From assembly GCA_030685065.1 (NCBI GenBank), contig JAUXQH010000001.1, forward strand, positions 175,230 through 239,229: 64,000 bases of DNA, given 5' to 3'. The notes below the pieces were generated by a model, which did no database searches, was not told where the DNA came from, and saw only the letters and a program-made list of their open reading frames with translations. The DNA is from Pseudomonadota bacterium. Lineage in GTDB: Bacteria; Myxococcota_A; UBA796; SXON01. This document shows, piece after piece, positions 39,791-52,306 of the stretch (positions are counted from its first letter, which is position 1; each line of letters opens with the position of its first letter). Both the position numbers and the translations under genes were made by a program.

Positions 39791-40438
39791 TCAAACAGGT
39801 AGGAGCCCGACAGACGGCCGGGCGTCGGGCTCACGAAGATAGCGAAGACTCACGGTTTCTGGCGAGCACCCTGCCGCCGAACGACACAGACTCACGCCGC
39901 TCCCGACGGGAGAGTCGGCACGCGCGACGTGCAGGCGATGGCCTGCGGCGAGCACCGCATCGGCAAATGCGGAGGCCCCCTCCCCGACCGCGACCCCCAG
40001 CTCCCCCTGCGCCGCGACCTCGACCGTCACGTCCTGCTCCTCCCCGATCGCGACGGGCACCGGGCCGCGGGTGTCGAACCACCCTCCGTAGACTCGCCCC
40101 TTCCGCGCGTCGAGGAGCGCCAACACGCGCGGCTCTCCCGGCGCGAGCGTGGCGCGGAGACCGAGGGACGAGATCGGCGCGACTTCTACGCCGCGAGAAA
40201 AGGCCAACCCCAGCGCGGCGGCGACGCCGACCCGGATGCCCGTGAACGCCCCGGGGCCGACGGTGACCGCCACGCGATCGAGGCCGGGGAGCGCGGCGAG
40301 TGCGGCGGCGAGGTGCTCCGCGAGCCACACCTCCGTGCCCGCGGCCACGCGCGCGGACGCGACGTATCGGGCCTCCGTCCCGTCGAACGCGGCGACGCCG
40401 ACCACCGGGCCGGCCGTGTCCACGAGCAGGATTCGCAT
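39791..40438 (-). CDS. tsaB: tRNA t6A biosynthesis protein TsaB
   Basis: A 215-residue ASKHA-fold scaffold that pairs with TsaD and TsaE to make N6-threonylcarbamoyladenosine at tRNA position 37. LLVDTAGPVVGVAAFDG and VAVTVGPGAFTGIRVGVAAA are the phosphate-1 and GPGSFTGLRxG-type motifs, and VLALLDARKGRVYGGWFD is typical. It lies seven bases past the rseP-linked region. Its partner tsaD is also in this window (52303-53268). Confidence 0.92.
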   Translation of the reverse strand: MRILLVDTAGPVVGVAAFDGTEARYVASARVAAGTEVWLAEHLAAALAALPGLDRVAVTVGPGAFTGIRVGVAAALGLAFSRGVEVAPISSLGLRATLAPGEPRVLALLDARKGRVYGGWFDTRGPVPVAIGEEQDVTVEVAAQGELGVAVGEGASAFADAVLAAGHRLHVARADSPVGSGVSLCRSAAGCSPETVSLRYLREPDARPSVGLLPV

Positions 40439-40445
40439 CGGTGTG

Positions 40446-42125
40446 TCAGCCTACCGCGGCGCGGTGGATGTCGAACACCAGGACGAACAACATCAGCAAC
40501 ACCAGGAAGATGATGCCCGCCTGTTGCGCGCGCTCCCTGAGGATGAGCGGGAGCGGGCGGCCCCGCACCCACTCGGCCAGGTACATCACGATTTGCCCAC
40601 CGTCCAACACGGGGATCGGCAAGAGGTTGATGATGCCGAGGCTGATCGAGAAGAGCCCGAGCTGGCGCGCCCAATCGAAGATGCCGCGCTCCGCCGCGGC
40701 GCGGGTCTGGCGGAAGATCTCGACGGGGCCCCCGAGGCTCTCCTGGGGGGCGGCTTCGCCCGTCGTGAGCTTCCCGAGCTGCTCCACGATGAACCCGGAG
40801 ACGAGCACGACCTCGTCCGTGGCGCGGGCGAGCGCATCGGGGAACGCGTAGGGCCGGGCGACGAGCGGGGGAATCACCGTTCCGCCGCCGCTGCCGATCC
40901 CGAGCAGCGGACGCCACCGATACCGACCGAGCTCGTCCGTATCTTCCACGACCTTCGGCGTGACGCGGATCTCGCTCACCACGCCGGCGCGGCGCACGGT
41001 GACGATCATCTCGCGGGTCGTCTGTTCGCTCCCCTTCCCGCTCGCGGACGCGGCGACGGCGAGCACGACGTCGCGCCAGACGTGGATGGGCTGATCGTCG
41101 ATGGCGATGAGACGGTCGCCTTCCTTCACGCCCGCGTCCGAGGCGGCGGAGCCGTCCTTCGCGAACTCGCCTACCGACACCATTCCGCTCGCGAGGCCCC
41201 AGGCCTGCCAGAGGTCGTCGTCAACCTCGGTCGGCGTGGGCACCCACGTGGGATCCCGGCGAAGCGTGAGCGCGGTGACGCCGGCTTCGGCCTCGGTGCC
41301 GGCGCGGCGCACATCGACCCGCACCTCGGGGTCCTGAGCCGCGAGGAAGAGCCGCCGCACCTCGTTCCAGGTCCGCACCGGCGCGCCGCCCACCGACACG
41401 AGCGTGTCGCCCGTGGCGAGGCCCGCTCGCCCGGCGGGAGAGGCCGGATCGTCCACCGCCACCGTGGTGTCGGGCGCCAGGCTCGTGAGGCCGAAGTCGT
41501 AGGGATCGCGGGCGTCGCCGTAGTCGCCTGCCTCGACCGGGATCGTGAGGGGGATGCGCTGTCCCCCGCGATCGACGATGAGATCGAGGGCGGCGTCCGT
41601 GCTGGACGCGAACGCCTCGCTCACGTCCGCCCAGGTGAGGGTCTCCGTGCCCTCGACCGACACGATGTGATCGTCGGGCAGCACCCCCGCCGCGGCGGCC
41701 CCGCCCTCGGCGTACACCGTCCCCACGTCCGCGCGCGGCTGCGGCTCCCCCGCCATCTTCAGCGCGGTGAACACGACGAACGGGAGCGCGAGGTTCATGG
41801 CCGGGCCCGCGAACACGATCAACAGCCGCTTCCAGGCGGGTTGGGCCATGAAGGCGCCCTGGGCCCGGGGATCGTCGTCATCGCCCCCCCCCTCCATGAA
41901 GGGGTCCGCTCCGGCCATCCGGACGTATCCGCCGAACGGAAACCAGGAGATCCGGTAGTCGGTATCGCCCCACTTCACCCCGAACAGTCGACCGCCGATC
42001 CCGACGCTGAAGACCTTTACGCGGACCCCACACGCCTTGGCGACGATGAAGTGTCCGAACTCGTGAATCGTGATGAGCGCCGCGATGAGCAGCAGGGCGG
42101 CGAGTGAGGTGGCGACACCGAACAT
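40446..42125 (-). CDS. rseP: Site-2 intramembrane metalloprotease with three PDZ domains
   Basis: A 559-residue RseP/S2P protease. The first helix carries the zinc motif HEFGH at 21-25, and the C-terminal part has NLLPIPVLDGGQIVMYLAEW with the third zinc ligand. Between them I see three PDZ-like units (GAAAAGVLPDDHIVSVEGTE; GRAGLATGDTLVSVGGAPV; SDAGVKEGDRLIAIDDQPI), one more than E. coli RseP. It releases membrane-bound anti-sigma factors or clears signal peptides. The length is above the usual 450. It follows cdsA without an intervening dxr. Confidence 0.93.
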   Translation of the reverse strand: MFGVATSLAALLLIAALITIHEFGHFIVAKACGVRVKVFSVGIGGRLFGVKWGDTDYRISWFPFGGYVRMAGADPFMEGGGDDDDPRAQGAFMAQPAWKRLLIVFAGPAMNLALPFVVFTALKMAGEPQPRADVGTVYAEGGAAAAGVLPDDHIVSVEGTETLTWADVSEAFASSTDAALDLIVDRGGQRIPLTIPVEAGDYGDARDPYDFGLTSLAPDTTVAVDDPASPAGRAGLATGDTLVSVGGAPVRTWNEVRRLFLAAQDPEVRVDVRRAGTEAEAGVTALTLRRDPTWVPTPTEVDDDLWQAWGLASGMVSVGEFAKDGSAASDAGVKEGDRLIAIDDQPIHVWRDVVLAVAASASGKGSEQTTREMIVTVRRAGVVSEIRVTPKVVEDTDELGRYRWRPLLGIGSGGGTVIPPLVARPYAFPDALARATDEVVLVSGFIVEQLGKLTTGEAAPQESLGGPVEIFRQTRAAAERGIFDWARQLGLFSISLGIINLLPIPVLDGGQIVMYLAEWVRGRPLPLILRERAQQAGIIFLVLLMLFVLVFDIHRAAVG

Positions 42126-42138
42126 CACGAATCAGTAT

Positions 42139-42948
42139 TCACGGTGCGAGCAGCGGGCGCATCTGAAGTACAGCCCAGAGCAGCGGGCCGGTGAACAACA
42201 GGGAATCGATGCGATCCAGGATACCGCCGTGGCCGGGCATGATCGTCCCGCTGTCCTTCACTCCGAACGCGCGCTTGAACATCGACTCCACGAGGTCCCC
42301 CACGACGCCGGCCACGTCGAGCACCGCCGCGAGCACGAGCACCACTGGCCAGGACAGGCCGAGCCCCACCCCGAAGGCGCCCTTGAAGATCGCCGCGCCC
42401 GTGACGGCCAACAGCAGCCCGCCCAGCACGCCCTCGCGGGTCTTCTTGGGGGAGACACGCGGAAACAACGGAGTTTTTCCGAACGCGCGGCCGGCGAAGT
42501 AGGCGCCGGTGTCCCCGAGCCAGGTCGACGCGAGCAGGAAGAGGATGAGCGCGAGGCCGTCCTCCTCCATCCGGATGAGCGCGAGCGGGGCCATCAGGAT
42601 CGGGACGTACACCAGCCCGAACCCCAAGCGCTGCGCCTGGCGTGCCGCGACCTCGACGTTTTCGCGCGCGAACATGGGGAGGGTGATGAACGCCATGAAC
42701 AGGAGAGCGAGGACGGTGGGGAGATACGCGGTCGCATGCACCGCGGCGGTGACGACGGCGAGACCGGCGAGCAGGTAGACGATCCGCTCGAGGAGCGGCA
42801 GCTCCGGAGCAGCCATCCGCACGTACTCGTCGAGCGCGACGAGGAGGAACGGCAGCATCAGCCACCACACCCCCGTGGGCCCGCCCCAGACGAGGATCGG
42901 AACGACGACCGCGAGCCCGGCGAGCCCGGCGAGCAATCGCGTTCCCAT
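42139..42948 (-). CDS. cdsA: Phosphatidate cytidylyltransferase
   Basis: A 269-residue membrane enzyme making CDP-diacylglycerol. About eight helices are visible. The C-terminal signature VESMFKRAFGVKDSGTIMPG, followed by HGGILDRIDS, is complete. STWLGDTGAYFAGRAFGKTP with PRVSPKKTREG is the conserved cytosolic loop. The ATG overlaps the uppS stop by one base. Confidence 0.96.
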   Translation of the reverse strand: MGTRLLAGLAGLAVVVPILVWGGPTGVWWLMLPFLLVALDEYVRMAAPELPLLERIVYLLAGLAVVTAAVHATAYLPTVLALLFMAFITLPMFARENVEVAARQAQRLGFGLVYVPILMAPLALIRMEEDGLALILFLLASTWLGDTGAYFAGRAFGKTPLFPRVSPKKTREGVLGGLLLAVTGAAIFKGAFGVGLGLSWPVVLVLAAVLDVAGVVGDLVESMFKRAFGVKDSGTIMPGHGGILDRIDSLLFTGPLLWAVLQMRPLLAP

Positions 42949-43697
42949 CAGCTCCGAACCTGGGCGCTGGTCTGACCGAAGCGACGCTCGCGCTTGCCGA
43001 ACGAGGCGAAGGCCTCCTCGAGCTGCGGGCGCCGGAAGTCGGGCCAGGCGGTCTCGGTGACGTAGATCTCGGCGTACGCGAGCTGCCAGAGAAGGAAGTT
43101 CGAGAGCCGCATTTCGCCCGAGGTGCGGATCAGCAGATCGGGGTCGGGCAACCCGGCGGTGCCGAGCTCCGCGGCGAAGGAGGCCTCGTCGATCGCGTCG
43201 GGGCGAAGGCGGCCGGCCGCCGCCTTCTTCGCCAAGGACCGCGCGGCCTCCACGATCTCGGCCCGTCCGCCGTAGGAGAGCGCCAAGGTGAGGGTCATGT
43301 CGCGATTGTGCCGGGAAGCCAGCGACAGCTCCTTGAGGGCCACTCGTACGGGCACCGGCAAGCGGTCCAGCTGGCCGATCGCGTTGAGACGAATGCCATT
43401 CTCGAGGATCTCGCGCCGCTCCTCGACGAGGAACCGGCCGAGCAGCCCCATCAGGCCAGACACCTCATCCGCCGGGCGGCGCCAGTTTTCGGTGGAGAAG
43501 CTGTAGAGGGTGAGCGCCTCGACCCCGAGCGCCCGACACGCGCGCGTGATCTCGCGCACGCTCTCCGCCCCCGCCTCGTGCCCCGCGAGGCGCGGCAAAC
43601 CCCGAGCCTGCGCCCAACGACCGTTGCCATCCATGATGATGGCAAGGTGGCGCGGAACCGGGTGGCCGGGAACCGGGGGGCGAGGGACGCTGCTCAA
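42948..43697 (-). CDS. uppS: Undecaprenyl diphosphate synthase
   Basis: A 249-residue cis-prenyltransferase producing the C55 carrier for cell-wall and O-antigen sugars. HLAIIMDGNGRWAQARGLPR contains the catalytic Asp, followed by HEAGAESVREI, LYSFSTENWRRP, ALSYGGRAEIVEAAR and PDLLIRTSGEMRLSNFLLWQ. The start is TTG, overlapping the frr stop in TTGA; no ATG exists before the catalytic motif. Confidence 0.96.
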   Translation of the reverse strand: MSSVPRPPVPGHPVPRHLAIIMDGNGRWAQARGLPRLAGHEAGAESVREITRACRALGVEALTLYSFSTENWRRPADEVSGLMGLLGRFLVEERREILENGIRLNAIGQLDRLPVPVRVALKELSLASRHNRDMTLTLALSYGGRAEIVEAARSLAKKAAAGRLRPDAIDEASFAAELGTAGLPDPDLLIRTSGEMRLSNFLLWQLAYAEIYVTETAWPDFRRPQLEEAFASFGKRERRFGQTSAQVRS

Positions 43698-44260
43698 ACC
43701 TCCAGGACCTCTTTCTCCTTGGCGGCGGACACGTCGTCCACCTTCTTCACGTGCGCGTCGGTGGCCTGCTGCACCTTCTCCGTCGCGCGCTTCAGCTCGT
43801 CCTCGGTGATCTCCTTGTCGTCGGAGGCCTGCTTGAGGAGCTCGTTGTATTCACGACGAACGCCCCGCACGCGCACCTTCGCTTCCTCCGCGGCCTTCTT
43901 CACGACCTTCACCAGCGCCTGACGACGCTCACCGGTGAGGGGCGGGATGGGGATGCGGATGATCTGCCCATCGTTCGCGGGATTGAAGCCCAGCCCCGCG
44001 GTGGCGATCGCGCGCTCGATGTCGCGGAGCGTCGACTTGTCCCAGGGATTGACGATGAGGAGCCGGGCGTCCGGAGCCGTGATGTTGCCGCATTGCTTGA
44101 GCGGCATCGTCGACCCGTAGGCCTCGATGTGGATCGGGAGGTTCTCGATCAGGCTCGGCATCGCTCGCCCGGTGCGGACGCTGAGCAGCTCGCGCTTCAG
44201 GGCGTCGATCACCTTGTCCATGTCGTCAGAAAGACTCGAAAGGTACTCTTCAACAGACAT
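43694..44260 (-). CDS. frr: Ribosome recycling factor
   Basis: A 188-residue RRF that splits post-termination ribosomes with EF-G. LKRELLSVRTGRAMPSLIEN, the N/T-rich loop ITAPDARLLIVNPWDKSTLR, GLGFNPANDGQIIRIPIPPL and TGERRQALVKVVKKAAEEAK are all family features. It lies 15 bp downstream of pyrH in the conserved rpsB-tsf-pyrH-frr block. Confidence 0.98.
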   Translation of the reverse strand: MSVEEYLSSLSDDMDKVIDALKRELLSVRTGRAMPSLIENLPIHIEAYGSTMPLKQCGNITAPDARLLIVNPWDKSTLRDIERAIATAGLGFNPANDGQIIRIPIPPLTGERRQALVKVVKKAAEEAKVRVRGVRREYNELLKQASDDKEITEDELKRATEKVQQATDAHVKKVDDVSAAKEKEVLEV

Positions 44261-44275
44261 CGCGGCGGCCTCCGG

Positions 44276-45016
44276 TCAGGGCTGGGGAGAGTGTACGTGC
44301 GTGCCCACCGCTTCGCCCGTGACGACCCGCCGCACGTTGCCGGGGCGCGCGAAGTCGAACACGATGAGCGGGATGCGGTTCTCCATGCACAGGCTGATCG
44401 CCGTCGCGTCCATCACCTTGAGGCCGAGCTTCAACGCCTCGATGTGCGTGATGGACTCGTAGCGCACGGCGTCTGCGAACTTCTTGGGATCCTTGTCGTA
44501 GACCCCGTCCACCTTGGTGGCCTTGAGGATCACGTCCGCATGAATCTCGGCCGCACGAAGCGCCGCGGCGGTGTCGGTGCTGAAGTAGGGGTTCCCCGTA
44601 CCAGCGGCAAAGATCACGACACGCCCCTTGTTGAGGTGGGCCATGGCGCGGCGCCGGATGTAGGGCTCACACACCTCGTCGATGCGGACCGCCGACATCA
44701 CCCGGGTGAAGCACCCTTTTTGCTCGAGCGCATCTTGGAGCGCGAGCGCGTTGATGCAGGTCGCGAGCATGCCCATGTAGTCGGCGTGCGCGCGGTCCAT
44801 GCCGCCCTCGGAGGCGGGGACACCCCGAAAGATGTTCCCGCCGCCGATGACGATGCCGATTTGGACACCGAGCTTGTGGACCTCGATGATCTCGTCCGCA
44901 TAGCGGGCGAGGACGGCCTGCTGGATGCCGCCCCCCCCGTTGAGATGCGGGTCATCCCCGGCGAGCATCTCCCCCGAAAGCTTCAACAGAATTCGGCGGT
45001 AGACGGGTGCGGCCAC
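44276..45016 (-). CDS. pyrH: UMP kinase
   Basis: A 246-residue bacterial UMP kinase. [48 protein letters not shown] and [11 protein letters not shown] are family motifs. GTG 45016 is preceded by GGAGGAACC, a clear ribosome-binding site. It supplies UDP upstream of the CTP synthase also encoded in this window. Confidence 0.97.
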   Translation of the reverse strand: MAAPVYRRILLKLSGEMLAGDDPHLNGGGGIQQAVLARYADEIIEVHKLGVQIGIVIGGGNIFRGVPASEGGMDRAHADYMGMLATCINALALQDALEQKGCFTRVMSAVRIDEVCEPYIRRRAMAHLNKGRVVIFAAGTGNPYFSTDTAAALRAAEIHADVILKATKVDGVYDKDPKKFADAVRYESITHIEALKLGLKVMDATAISLCMENRIPLIVFDFARPGNVRRVVTGEAVGTHVHSPQP

Positions 45017-45043
45017 GGTTCCTCCGGTACTAAGGTCCCTCCG

Positions 45044-45697
45044 TTACTTCAGACCCGCCTGAGCGGCGACCTCGGCAGCGAAGTCATCCGACTTCCGCTC
45101 GAGACCCTCGCCCATGACGTAGCGTACGAACCGGCGGATCTTGATGTTCTCGCCGATGGTCGAGACGACTTCCTTGACGAGCTGGTCGATCGTCTTGGAG
45201 TCGTCCTTCACGTACTTCTGGTCGAGGAGGCAGACATCCTCGTACCACTTGCTCATGCGGCCTTCGACGATCTTGGCGGCGATGGCCTGGGGCTTGCCCT
45301 CGGACATCGTCTTCTCGAGCTGGACCGCCTTCTCCTTTTCATAGGCATCGGCGGGCACCTCGTCGCGCGAGAGGTACTCGGGTGCGGCCGCGGCGATGTG
45401 CATCGCCACGTCACGCGCGAGGTTCTTGAACTTTTCGTTCAACGCGACGAAGTCGGTCTCACAGTTCAGCTCGACGATGACGCCGATCTTGCCGCCGGCG
45501 TGAATGTACGCCTCGACCAGACCTTCGCTCGCGATGCGACCGGACTTCTTTGCGGCGGACGACAAGCCCTTCGCGCGGAGCCAGTCGATCGACTTCTCGA
45601 TGTCGCCACCCGACTCGCCGAGGGCCTTCTTGCAGTCGAGGATGCCGGCGCCGGTGCGCTCGCGCAGATCCTTGATTTGTTCGGACAGGGACGCCAT
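45044..45697 (-). CDS. tsf: Elongation factor Ts
   Basis: A 217-residue guanine nucleotide exchange factor for EF-Tu. [20 protein letters not shown] and [19 protein letters not shown] form the N-terminal domain. [19 protein letters not shown] contains the TDFV motif that enters EF-Tu. It is shorter than the E. coli protein (283) and resembles the single-core-subdomain form found in many bacteria. It lies 30 bp downstream of rpsB. Confidence 0.97.
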   Translation of the reverse strand: MASLSEQIKDLRERTGAGILDCKKALGESGGDIEKSIDWLRAKGLSSAAKKSGRIASEGLVEAYIHAGGKIGVIVELNCETDFVALNEKFKNLARDVAMHIAAAAPEYLSRDEVPADAYEKEKAVQLEKTMSEGKPQAIAAKIVEGRMSKWYEDVCLLDQKYVKDDSKTIDQLVKEVVSTIGENIKIRRFVRYVMGEGLERKSDDFAAEVAAQAGLK

Positions 45698-45727
45698 GAA
45701 TCCTCCAGGTTCTACAGGGGGCCGGGC

Positions 45728-46540
45728 CTACGAGGCGCCGGGCTCCTCGATGGGGGCGGGAACGGGAGCCGGGGCATGCTCCTCGCTCACCGTGCGGCGG
45801 TACACCTCGACGCCGCGCCCGTCATCGCCCTGGATGATGGGGGACGCGTCGGTGCGGCCGGCCTGCACGCCTTCCGCCGCGGCGTCCGCGATGGCGGCGG
45901 TGAAGAGGCGGATGGACTTGATCGCGTCGTCGTTGCCGGGGATCACGTAGTCGATGCCGTCGGGATCGCAGTTGGTGTCGCAGAGCGCCACGACCGGGAT
46001 GCCGAGCTTGCCGGCCTCGAGGATGGCGATGTGCTCCTTCTTGGGGTCGATCACGAACAGCGCGCCGGGGAGGGAGCGCATGTCCTTGATGCCACCGAGG
46101 GACTTCTCCATCTTCTCGATCTCGCGGGTCAGCGTGAGCGCTTCCTTCTTGGTGAGCTGCTCGAACTTGCCCTCGGTGCGCGCCTTCGTGAGCGAGTTGA
46201 GGCGCTCGATGGACTTCTTGACGGTCTGGAAGTTGGTGAGCGTGCCACCCAACCAGCGGTCGTTGACGAAGAACATCTGGGAGCGGCGCGCCTCCTCGGA
46301 GATGATGTCGCGCGCGGCGCGCTTGGTGCCGACGAACAGCACGGGCTGACCGCGGCTCACGATCGACGTGATGTACCGGGACGCCTCGACGAGGGCGCGT
46401 GCGGTCTGCTGGATGTCGATGATGTGAACCCCGTTCTTCTGCCCGTAGATGTACGGGCGCATGCGGGGATTCCAGCGGCGGGTCTGGTGACCGAAGTGTA
46501 CGCCGGCCTCGAGGAGCTCACGAAGAGAGACATTTGCCAT
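45728..46540 (-). CDS. rpsB: 30S ribosomal protein S2
   Basis: A 270-residue S2. [60 protein letters not shown] and [20 protein letters not shown] are diagnostic. The C-terminal extension of about 30 residues is Pro/Glu-rich. ATG 46540 is fixed by homology; the upstream frame lies in the leader. Confidence 0.99.
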   Translation of the reverse strand: MANVSLRELLEAGVHFGHQTRRWNPRMRPYIYGQKNGVHIIDIQQTARALVEASRYITSIVSRGQPVLFVGTKRAARDIISEEARRSQMFFVNDRWLGGTLTNFQTVKKSIERLNSLTKARTEGKFEQLTKKEALTLTREIEKMEKSLGGIKDMRSLPGALFVIDPKKEHIAILEAGKLGIPVVALCDTNCDPDGIDYVIPGNDDAIKSIRLFTAAIADAAAEGVQAGRTDASPIIQGDDGRGVEVYRRTVSEEHAPAPVPAPIEEPGAS

Positions 46541-46746
46541 GGGATTGGACTCGTTGCGGGGAGGCCCGCGGGTGTGGTTGTTGCGACCGCCGGAGGAAGC
46601 GACCCGACCCTCATCTGCAACGGAGTTGCACACAGGGGCACCGGGGGTCGCGAGCCTTTGATCCGGCGTGGATCTCTTCGGGGAGGTCCCCGAAGGCACG
46701 GCCATCTAACGCGACGGCGCGTTGATGGCAACCGCTGCGCCTAGCG
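46541..46746 (-). promoter_or_regulatory. secA-rpsB intergenic region with stable hairpins
   Basis: A 206-bp gap. Two perfect stems are visible: CTTCGGGG/CCCCGAAG (46676-46695, loop of four) and AACGCG/CGCGTT (46708-46723). Both lie just past the secA stop, and a weaker GCAAC/GTTGC stem lies nearer rpsB. The first two may end the secA transcript. The rest probably holds the rpsB promoter and S2 leader, but I see no clear -35/-10 pair. Confidence 0.4.
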
Positions 46747-49503
<2,757 letters not shown>

Positions 49504-49601
49504 CATCGGTGGTGCTCCACGAACCCGCGCGCATAACCTCAATCCCACAGCGGTGCGTGATCGGGTTCACCCACCGGTCGAAGCGCGCCCCGGCGGACCC
49601 G

Positions 49602-50564
49602 CTACGGGAGATACTCAAGTGGATCGACCTTTTCTCCGTCGATCAACAGCTCGTAGTGCAGATGGGGCCCGGTGCTCATCCCCGTGCTCCCCACCAAGGC
49701 GATCACGTCCCCCGCAACGACGAGATCGCCCTCAGCCACGGTGAAACGCGAGGCGTGACAGTAACGTGTGGTCACATCGTAGCCGTGGTCCACCACGACG
49801 GTTCGCCCGTGCCCGGAGTCCCAGTCGGCGAAGGTGACGAGGCCATCCGCCGTGGCGTAGATCGAGGAGCCATAGGGGGCGCCCAGGTCGAGCCCCGTGT
49901 GCATCTTCCACCGCCGGCCGAACGGCGAGTGGCGGTACCCGAACGGGGAGGTGAGCACGCCGTCGACCGGCCAGAGCTGAGGAAGCGCGGACCGAAGGCC
50001 GTCGAAGCGCGCGAGGAGCTCCTCGTAATCGCCCAGCCCCGGGGTCAGGGCCCGGATGTCGTCCTCGAGCGCGGCGAGATGGGCCTCGACCTCTCCCGGG
50101 AGCTGCTCCGCGCCTCCGGTGCCCTCGCCTGGGATCACCCCGTCGATCCACGCCTGCCGCTCGGCCACCTCGCCGGCGTCGAGGGGGCCGAAGCCCGGGA
50201 GCGCCTCGCGGGCCTCGATCGCGCGGAGCTGATCGTCATAGCTCCGAACGCGCTCCACCAGCGGCGCGAGATCGGCGATCCGACGGTCCACCTGGTCGAG
50301 CCGGGCCTTGAGGGCGAGATTCTCGCCGACCAGCTGATCATGCGCCACGACCCGCGGCAACGTCGCGGCCTGGATGCCCGCGAGGACCACCAGCACGACG
50401 AGGAGGGTCGCTGCGACCGCGAGCACCAGCCGCACGCGTCGCAACGGCACGCTGGCCTGCCAGACCTCGCCCCGGCCGCCCTCCGGCACGAGCATGACCG
50501 TGTAACGGGCGTCGGATGCCTCGGGTGAGGCGGGCCTGCCCGGCTTACGCGAGCTCGTCGACAC
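49602..50564 (-). CDS. M23 (LytM-type) endopeptidase, membrane-anchored
   Basis: A 320-residue protein. A transmembrane segment (about residues 45-67, LVLAVAATLLVVLVVLAGIQ) follows a basic cytosolic tail. A coiled coil (QLVGENLALKARLDQVDRRI) comes next, then the peptidase domain with zinc ligands in MHTGLDLGAP and GPHLHYELLIDG and SPFGYRHSPFGRRWKMHTG leading in. It presumably cuts peptidoglycan cross-links in the periplasm or activates amidases. The GTG start overlaps the PP2C gene end by 20 bases. Confidence 0.9.
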   Translation of the reverse strand: MSTSSRKPGRPASPEASDARYTVMLVPEGGRGEVWQASVPLRRVRLVLAVAATLLVVLVVLAGIQAATLPRVVAHDQLVGENLALKARLDQVDRRIADLAPLVERVRSYDDQLRAIEAREALPGFGPLDAGEVAERQAWIDGVIPGEGTGGAEQLPGEVEAHLAALEDDIRALTPGLGDYEELLARFDGLRSALPQLWPVDGVLTSPFGYRHSPFGRRWKMHTGLDLGAPYGSSIYATADGLVTFADWDSGHGRTVVVDHGYDVTTRYCHASRFTVAEGDLVVAGDVIALVGSTGMSTGPHLHYELLIDGEKVDPLEYLP

Positions 50565-51306
50565 GGGTGATCACCGCCGTGATGTTGTCGTCTCCCCCGC
50601 GGGCGCACGCGAGCTGCACCAGGTGCCTCGCGGCCTCCTGCGGGTTCATGGAGCGAACGGCCTCTCCGAGCTCGGCGGGCTCGACGAGGTTGGACAGGCC
50701 GTCACTACAGAGGAGGAACCGATCTCCACGCCGGAGGGCACGCACCTGGATGTCGATCTCGACATCCTCCGTGTAGCCCAGCGACCGCGTGATGATGTTC
50801 TTCAGCTTGTGATGGCGCGCCTGTTCGGGCGTCAGCAGCCCCGCGCGGATGCGCTCGTTCACCAGGGAGTGATCCTCGGTGAGCTGCTCGATCCGCCCCT
50901 CGCGCACGATGTAGCCGCGCGAATCCCCGACGTGGGCGACGAAGGCGTTCGAGCCATCCACGAGGAGGACGAGGCAGGTCGTGCCCATGCCCCGGTATTC
51001 GGGCTCGGCGTTGGCCTTCTCGAAGATGCGCTTGCCGGCGAGCCGGATGGCGTAGCGCAGGCGCTCGCGCATCACCTCGACCGCGCCCTCTTCCCTCGCC
51101 GCTTCGATCTCGGGCGAGGTTTCGAGGTCCGACAGCACCTCTTCTACCGTATTCACGGCGATCGCACTTGCGAACTCACCGCCGGCATGGCCGCCCATGC
51201 CGTCACACACCACGAAGAGGTTGAGCTCGTCGTTGATGAGATAGTTGTCTTCATTGTTCGTGCGCTTCACACCGACGTCGGTGATGCCGCAGGAGGTGAT
51301 CCGCAT
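50545..51306 (-). CDS. PP2C-family Ser/Thr phosphatase (Stp1/PrpC-like)
   Basis: A 253-residue phosphatase. Metal-binding motifs are NNEDNYLINDELNLFVVCDG, GMGGHAGGEFASAIAV, AHVGDSRGYIVREG, LLCSDGLSNLV and GGDDNITAVITRV. It reverses phosphorylation by Hanks-type kinases, which are abundant in myxobacteria; no kinase of that type is adjacent. ATG 51306 starts directly at the fold. It overlaps the M23 peptidase gene, so the two are probably co-expressed. Confidence 0.93.
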   Translation of the reverse strand: MRITSCGITDVGVKRTNNEDNYLINDELNLFVVCDGMGGHAGGEFASAIAVNTVEEVLSDLETSPEIEAAREEGAVEVMRERLRYAIRLAGKRIFEKANAEPEYRGMGTTCLVLLVDGSNAFVAHVGDSRGYIVREGRIEQLTEDHSLVNERIRAGLLTPEQARHHKLKNIITRSLGYTEDVEIDIQVRALRRGDRFLLCSDGLSNLVEPAELGEAVRSMNPQEAARHLVQLACARGGDDNITAVITRVDELA

Positions 51307-51418
51307 GGGCGCTCGCTTCCCTTCCCAGGGGGCGAATAGCGCGGGTGGACGCCGATGCCAAGCACGAAGCGCCGAGCTTCCGACAGAAGGTGACCGCGAG
51401 CCCCGACTTCTCTTCGGC

Positions 51419-52306
51419 TTACGCTTCGCTTTCCACGGTATCGGGCTGGTCATCCGCCGGTTCGTCGACAACGGACTCGTCGAGCCTCGCCCCGGAGGCG
51501 GAGTCGATCGCGGCCGCGAGGCGCCGCCACTCGGGAAGGTCCAACGTCTCCGCGCGCCGACGCGGATCGATTCCGGCGGCGTCGCACGCGGCCTGGGCGT
51601 CCGGACGCATCATCGCGCTGCCGAGGGAGTTCAGAAGGGTCTTGCGACGGTGCTTGAACCCGAGCCGCACGACGCGGTCGAACACGCGCGGCGTCACACC
51701 GCCGAAGTCGGGCTCGGGCAACAACTCGAAGCCGAGGACGACCGAGTGCACTTTCGGGGCCGGGAAGAACGCGCCTGGGGGGAGGGTGAGGACCGGGCGC
51801 ACCTTCGCGCGGACCTGCACCTGCACGGACAGGGAGCCGCGCGACGAGTGGCTCGGCCCCGCCTGGAGGCGATCGCCCACCTCCCGCTGGAACATGAGCA
51901 CCATGGTCGAGAACACGTCGGGCCGGTTCAGCAGCCGCAACAGCAGGGGCGTCGCGACGTTGTAGGGCAGGTTCGCGATGACCTTCCACCCCGAGCCGGG
52001 GCACACCGCGTCGAGGTCCACGTGCATGGCGTCGGCTTCGACGAGCTGGAGATCGGGCCAGAGCTCGCGGAGGGCGGCGGCGAGGTCACGGTCGATCTCG
52101 ATGCAGTGGACGTCCGCGCCGGTCGCGCGCATCCGCTCGGTGAGGACGCCGAGGCCGGGGCCGATCTCGAGCGCGTGGTCGCCGGGCTTGAGGGCGGCGG
52201 CGTAGACGATTCGGTCGACGGCCTCGTCGGAGACGAGGAAATTCTGGCCGAAGCGGCGACGGGCGCGGGTCTCGAGCTCGCGGAGGCGGGTAGCGGGATG
52301 AATCAT
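51419..52306 (-). CDS. rsmA: 16S rRNA (A1518/A1519) dimethyltransferase
   Basis: A 295-residue KsgA/RsmA enzyme. RARRRFGQNFLVSDEAVDRI, the SAM loop ALEIGPGLGVLTERM, CIEIDRDLAAALRE, and the catalytic VIANLPYNVATPLLLRLL are clear. It ends with an acidic tail (DEPADDQPDTVESEA) longer than usual. It starts at ATG 52306 within an ATGA overlap with tsaD. Confidence 0.96.
   Translation of the reverse strand: MIHPATRLRELETRARRRFGQNFLVSDEAVDRIVYAAALKPGDHALEIGPGLGVLTERMRATGADVHCIEIDRDLAAALRELWPDLQLVEADAMHVDLDAVCPGSGWKVIANLPYNVATPLLLRLLNRPDVFSTMVLMFQREVGDRLQAGPSHSSRGSLSVQVQVRAKVRPVLTLPPGAFFPAPKVHSVVLGFELLPEPDFGGVTPRVFDRVVRLGFKHRRKTLLNSLGSAMMRPDAQAACDAAGIDPRRRAETLDLPEWRRLAAAIDSASGARLDESVVDEPADDQPDTVESEA

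Noticed and set aside
43751..46744. A 997-residue plus-strand open frame across frr-pyrH-tsf-rpsB
   Set aside because: It spans four confidently identified genes on the other strand, so it is a shadow.
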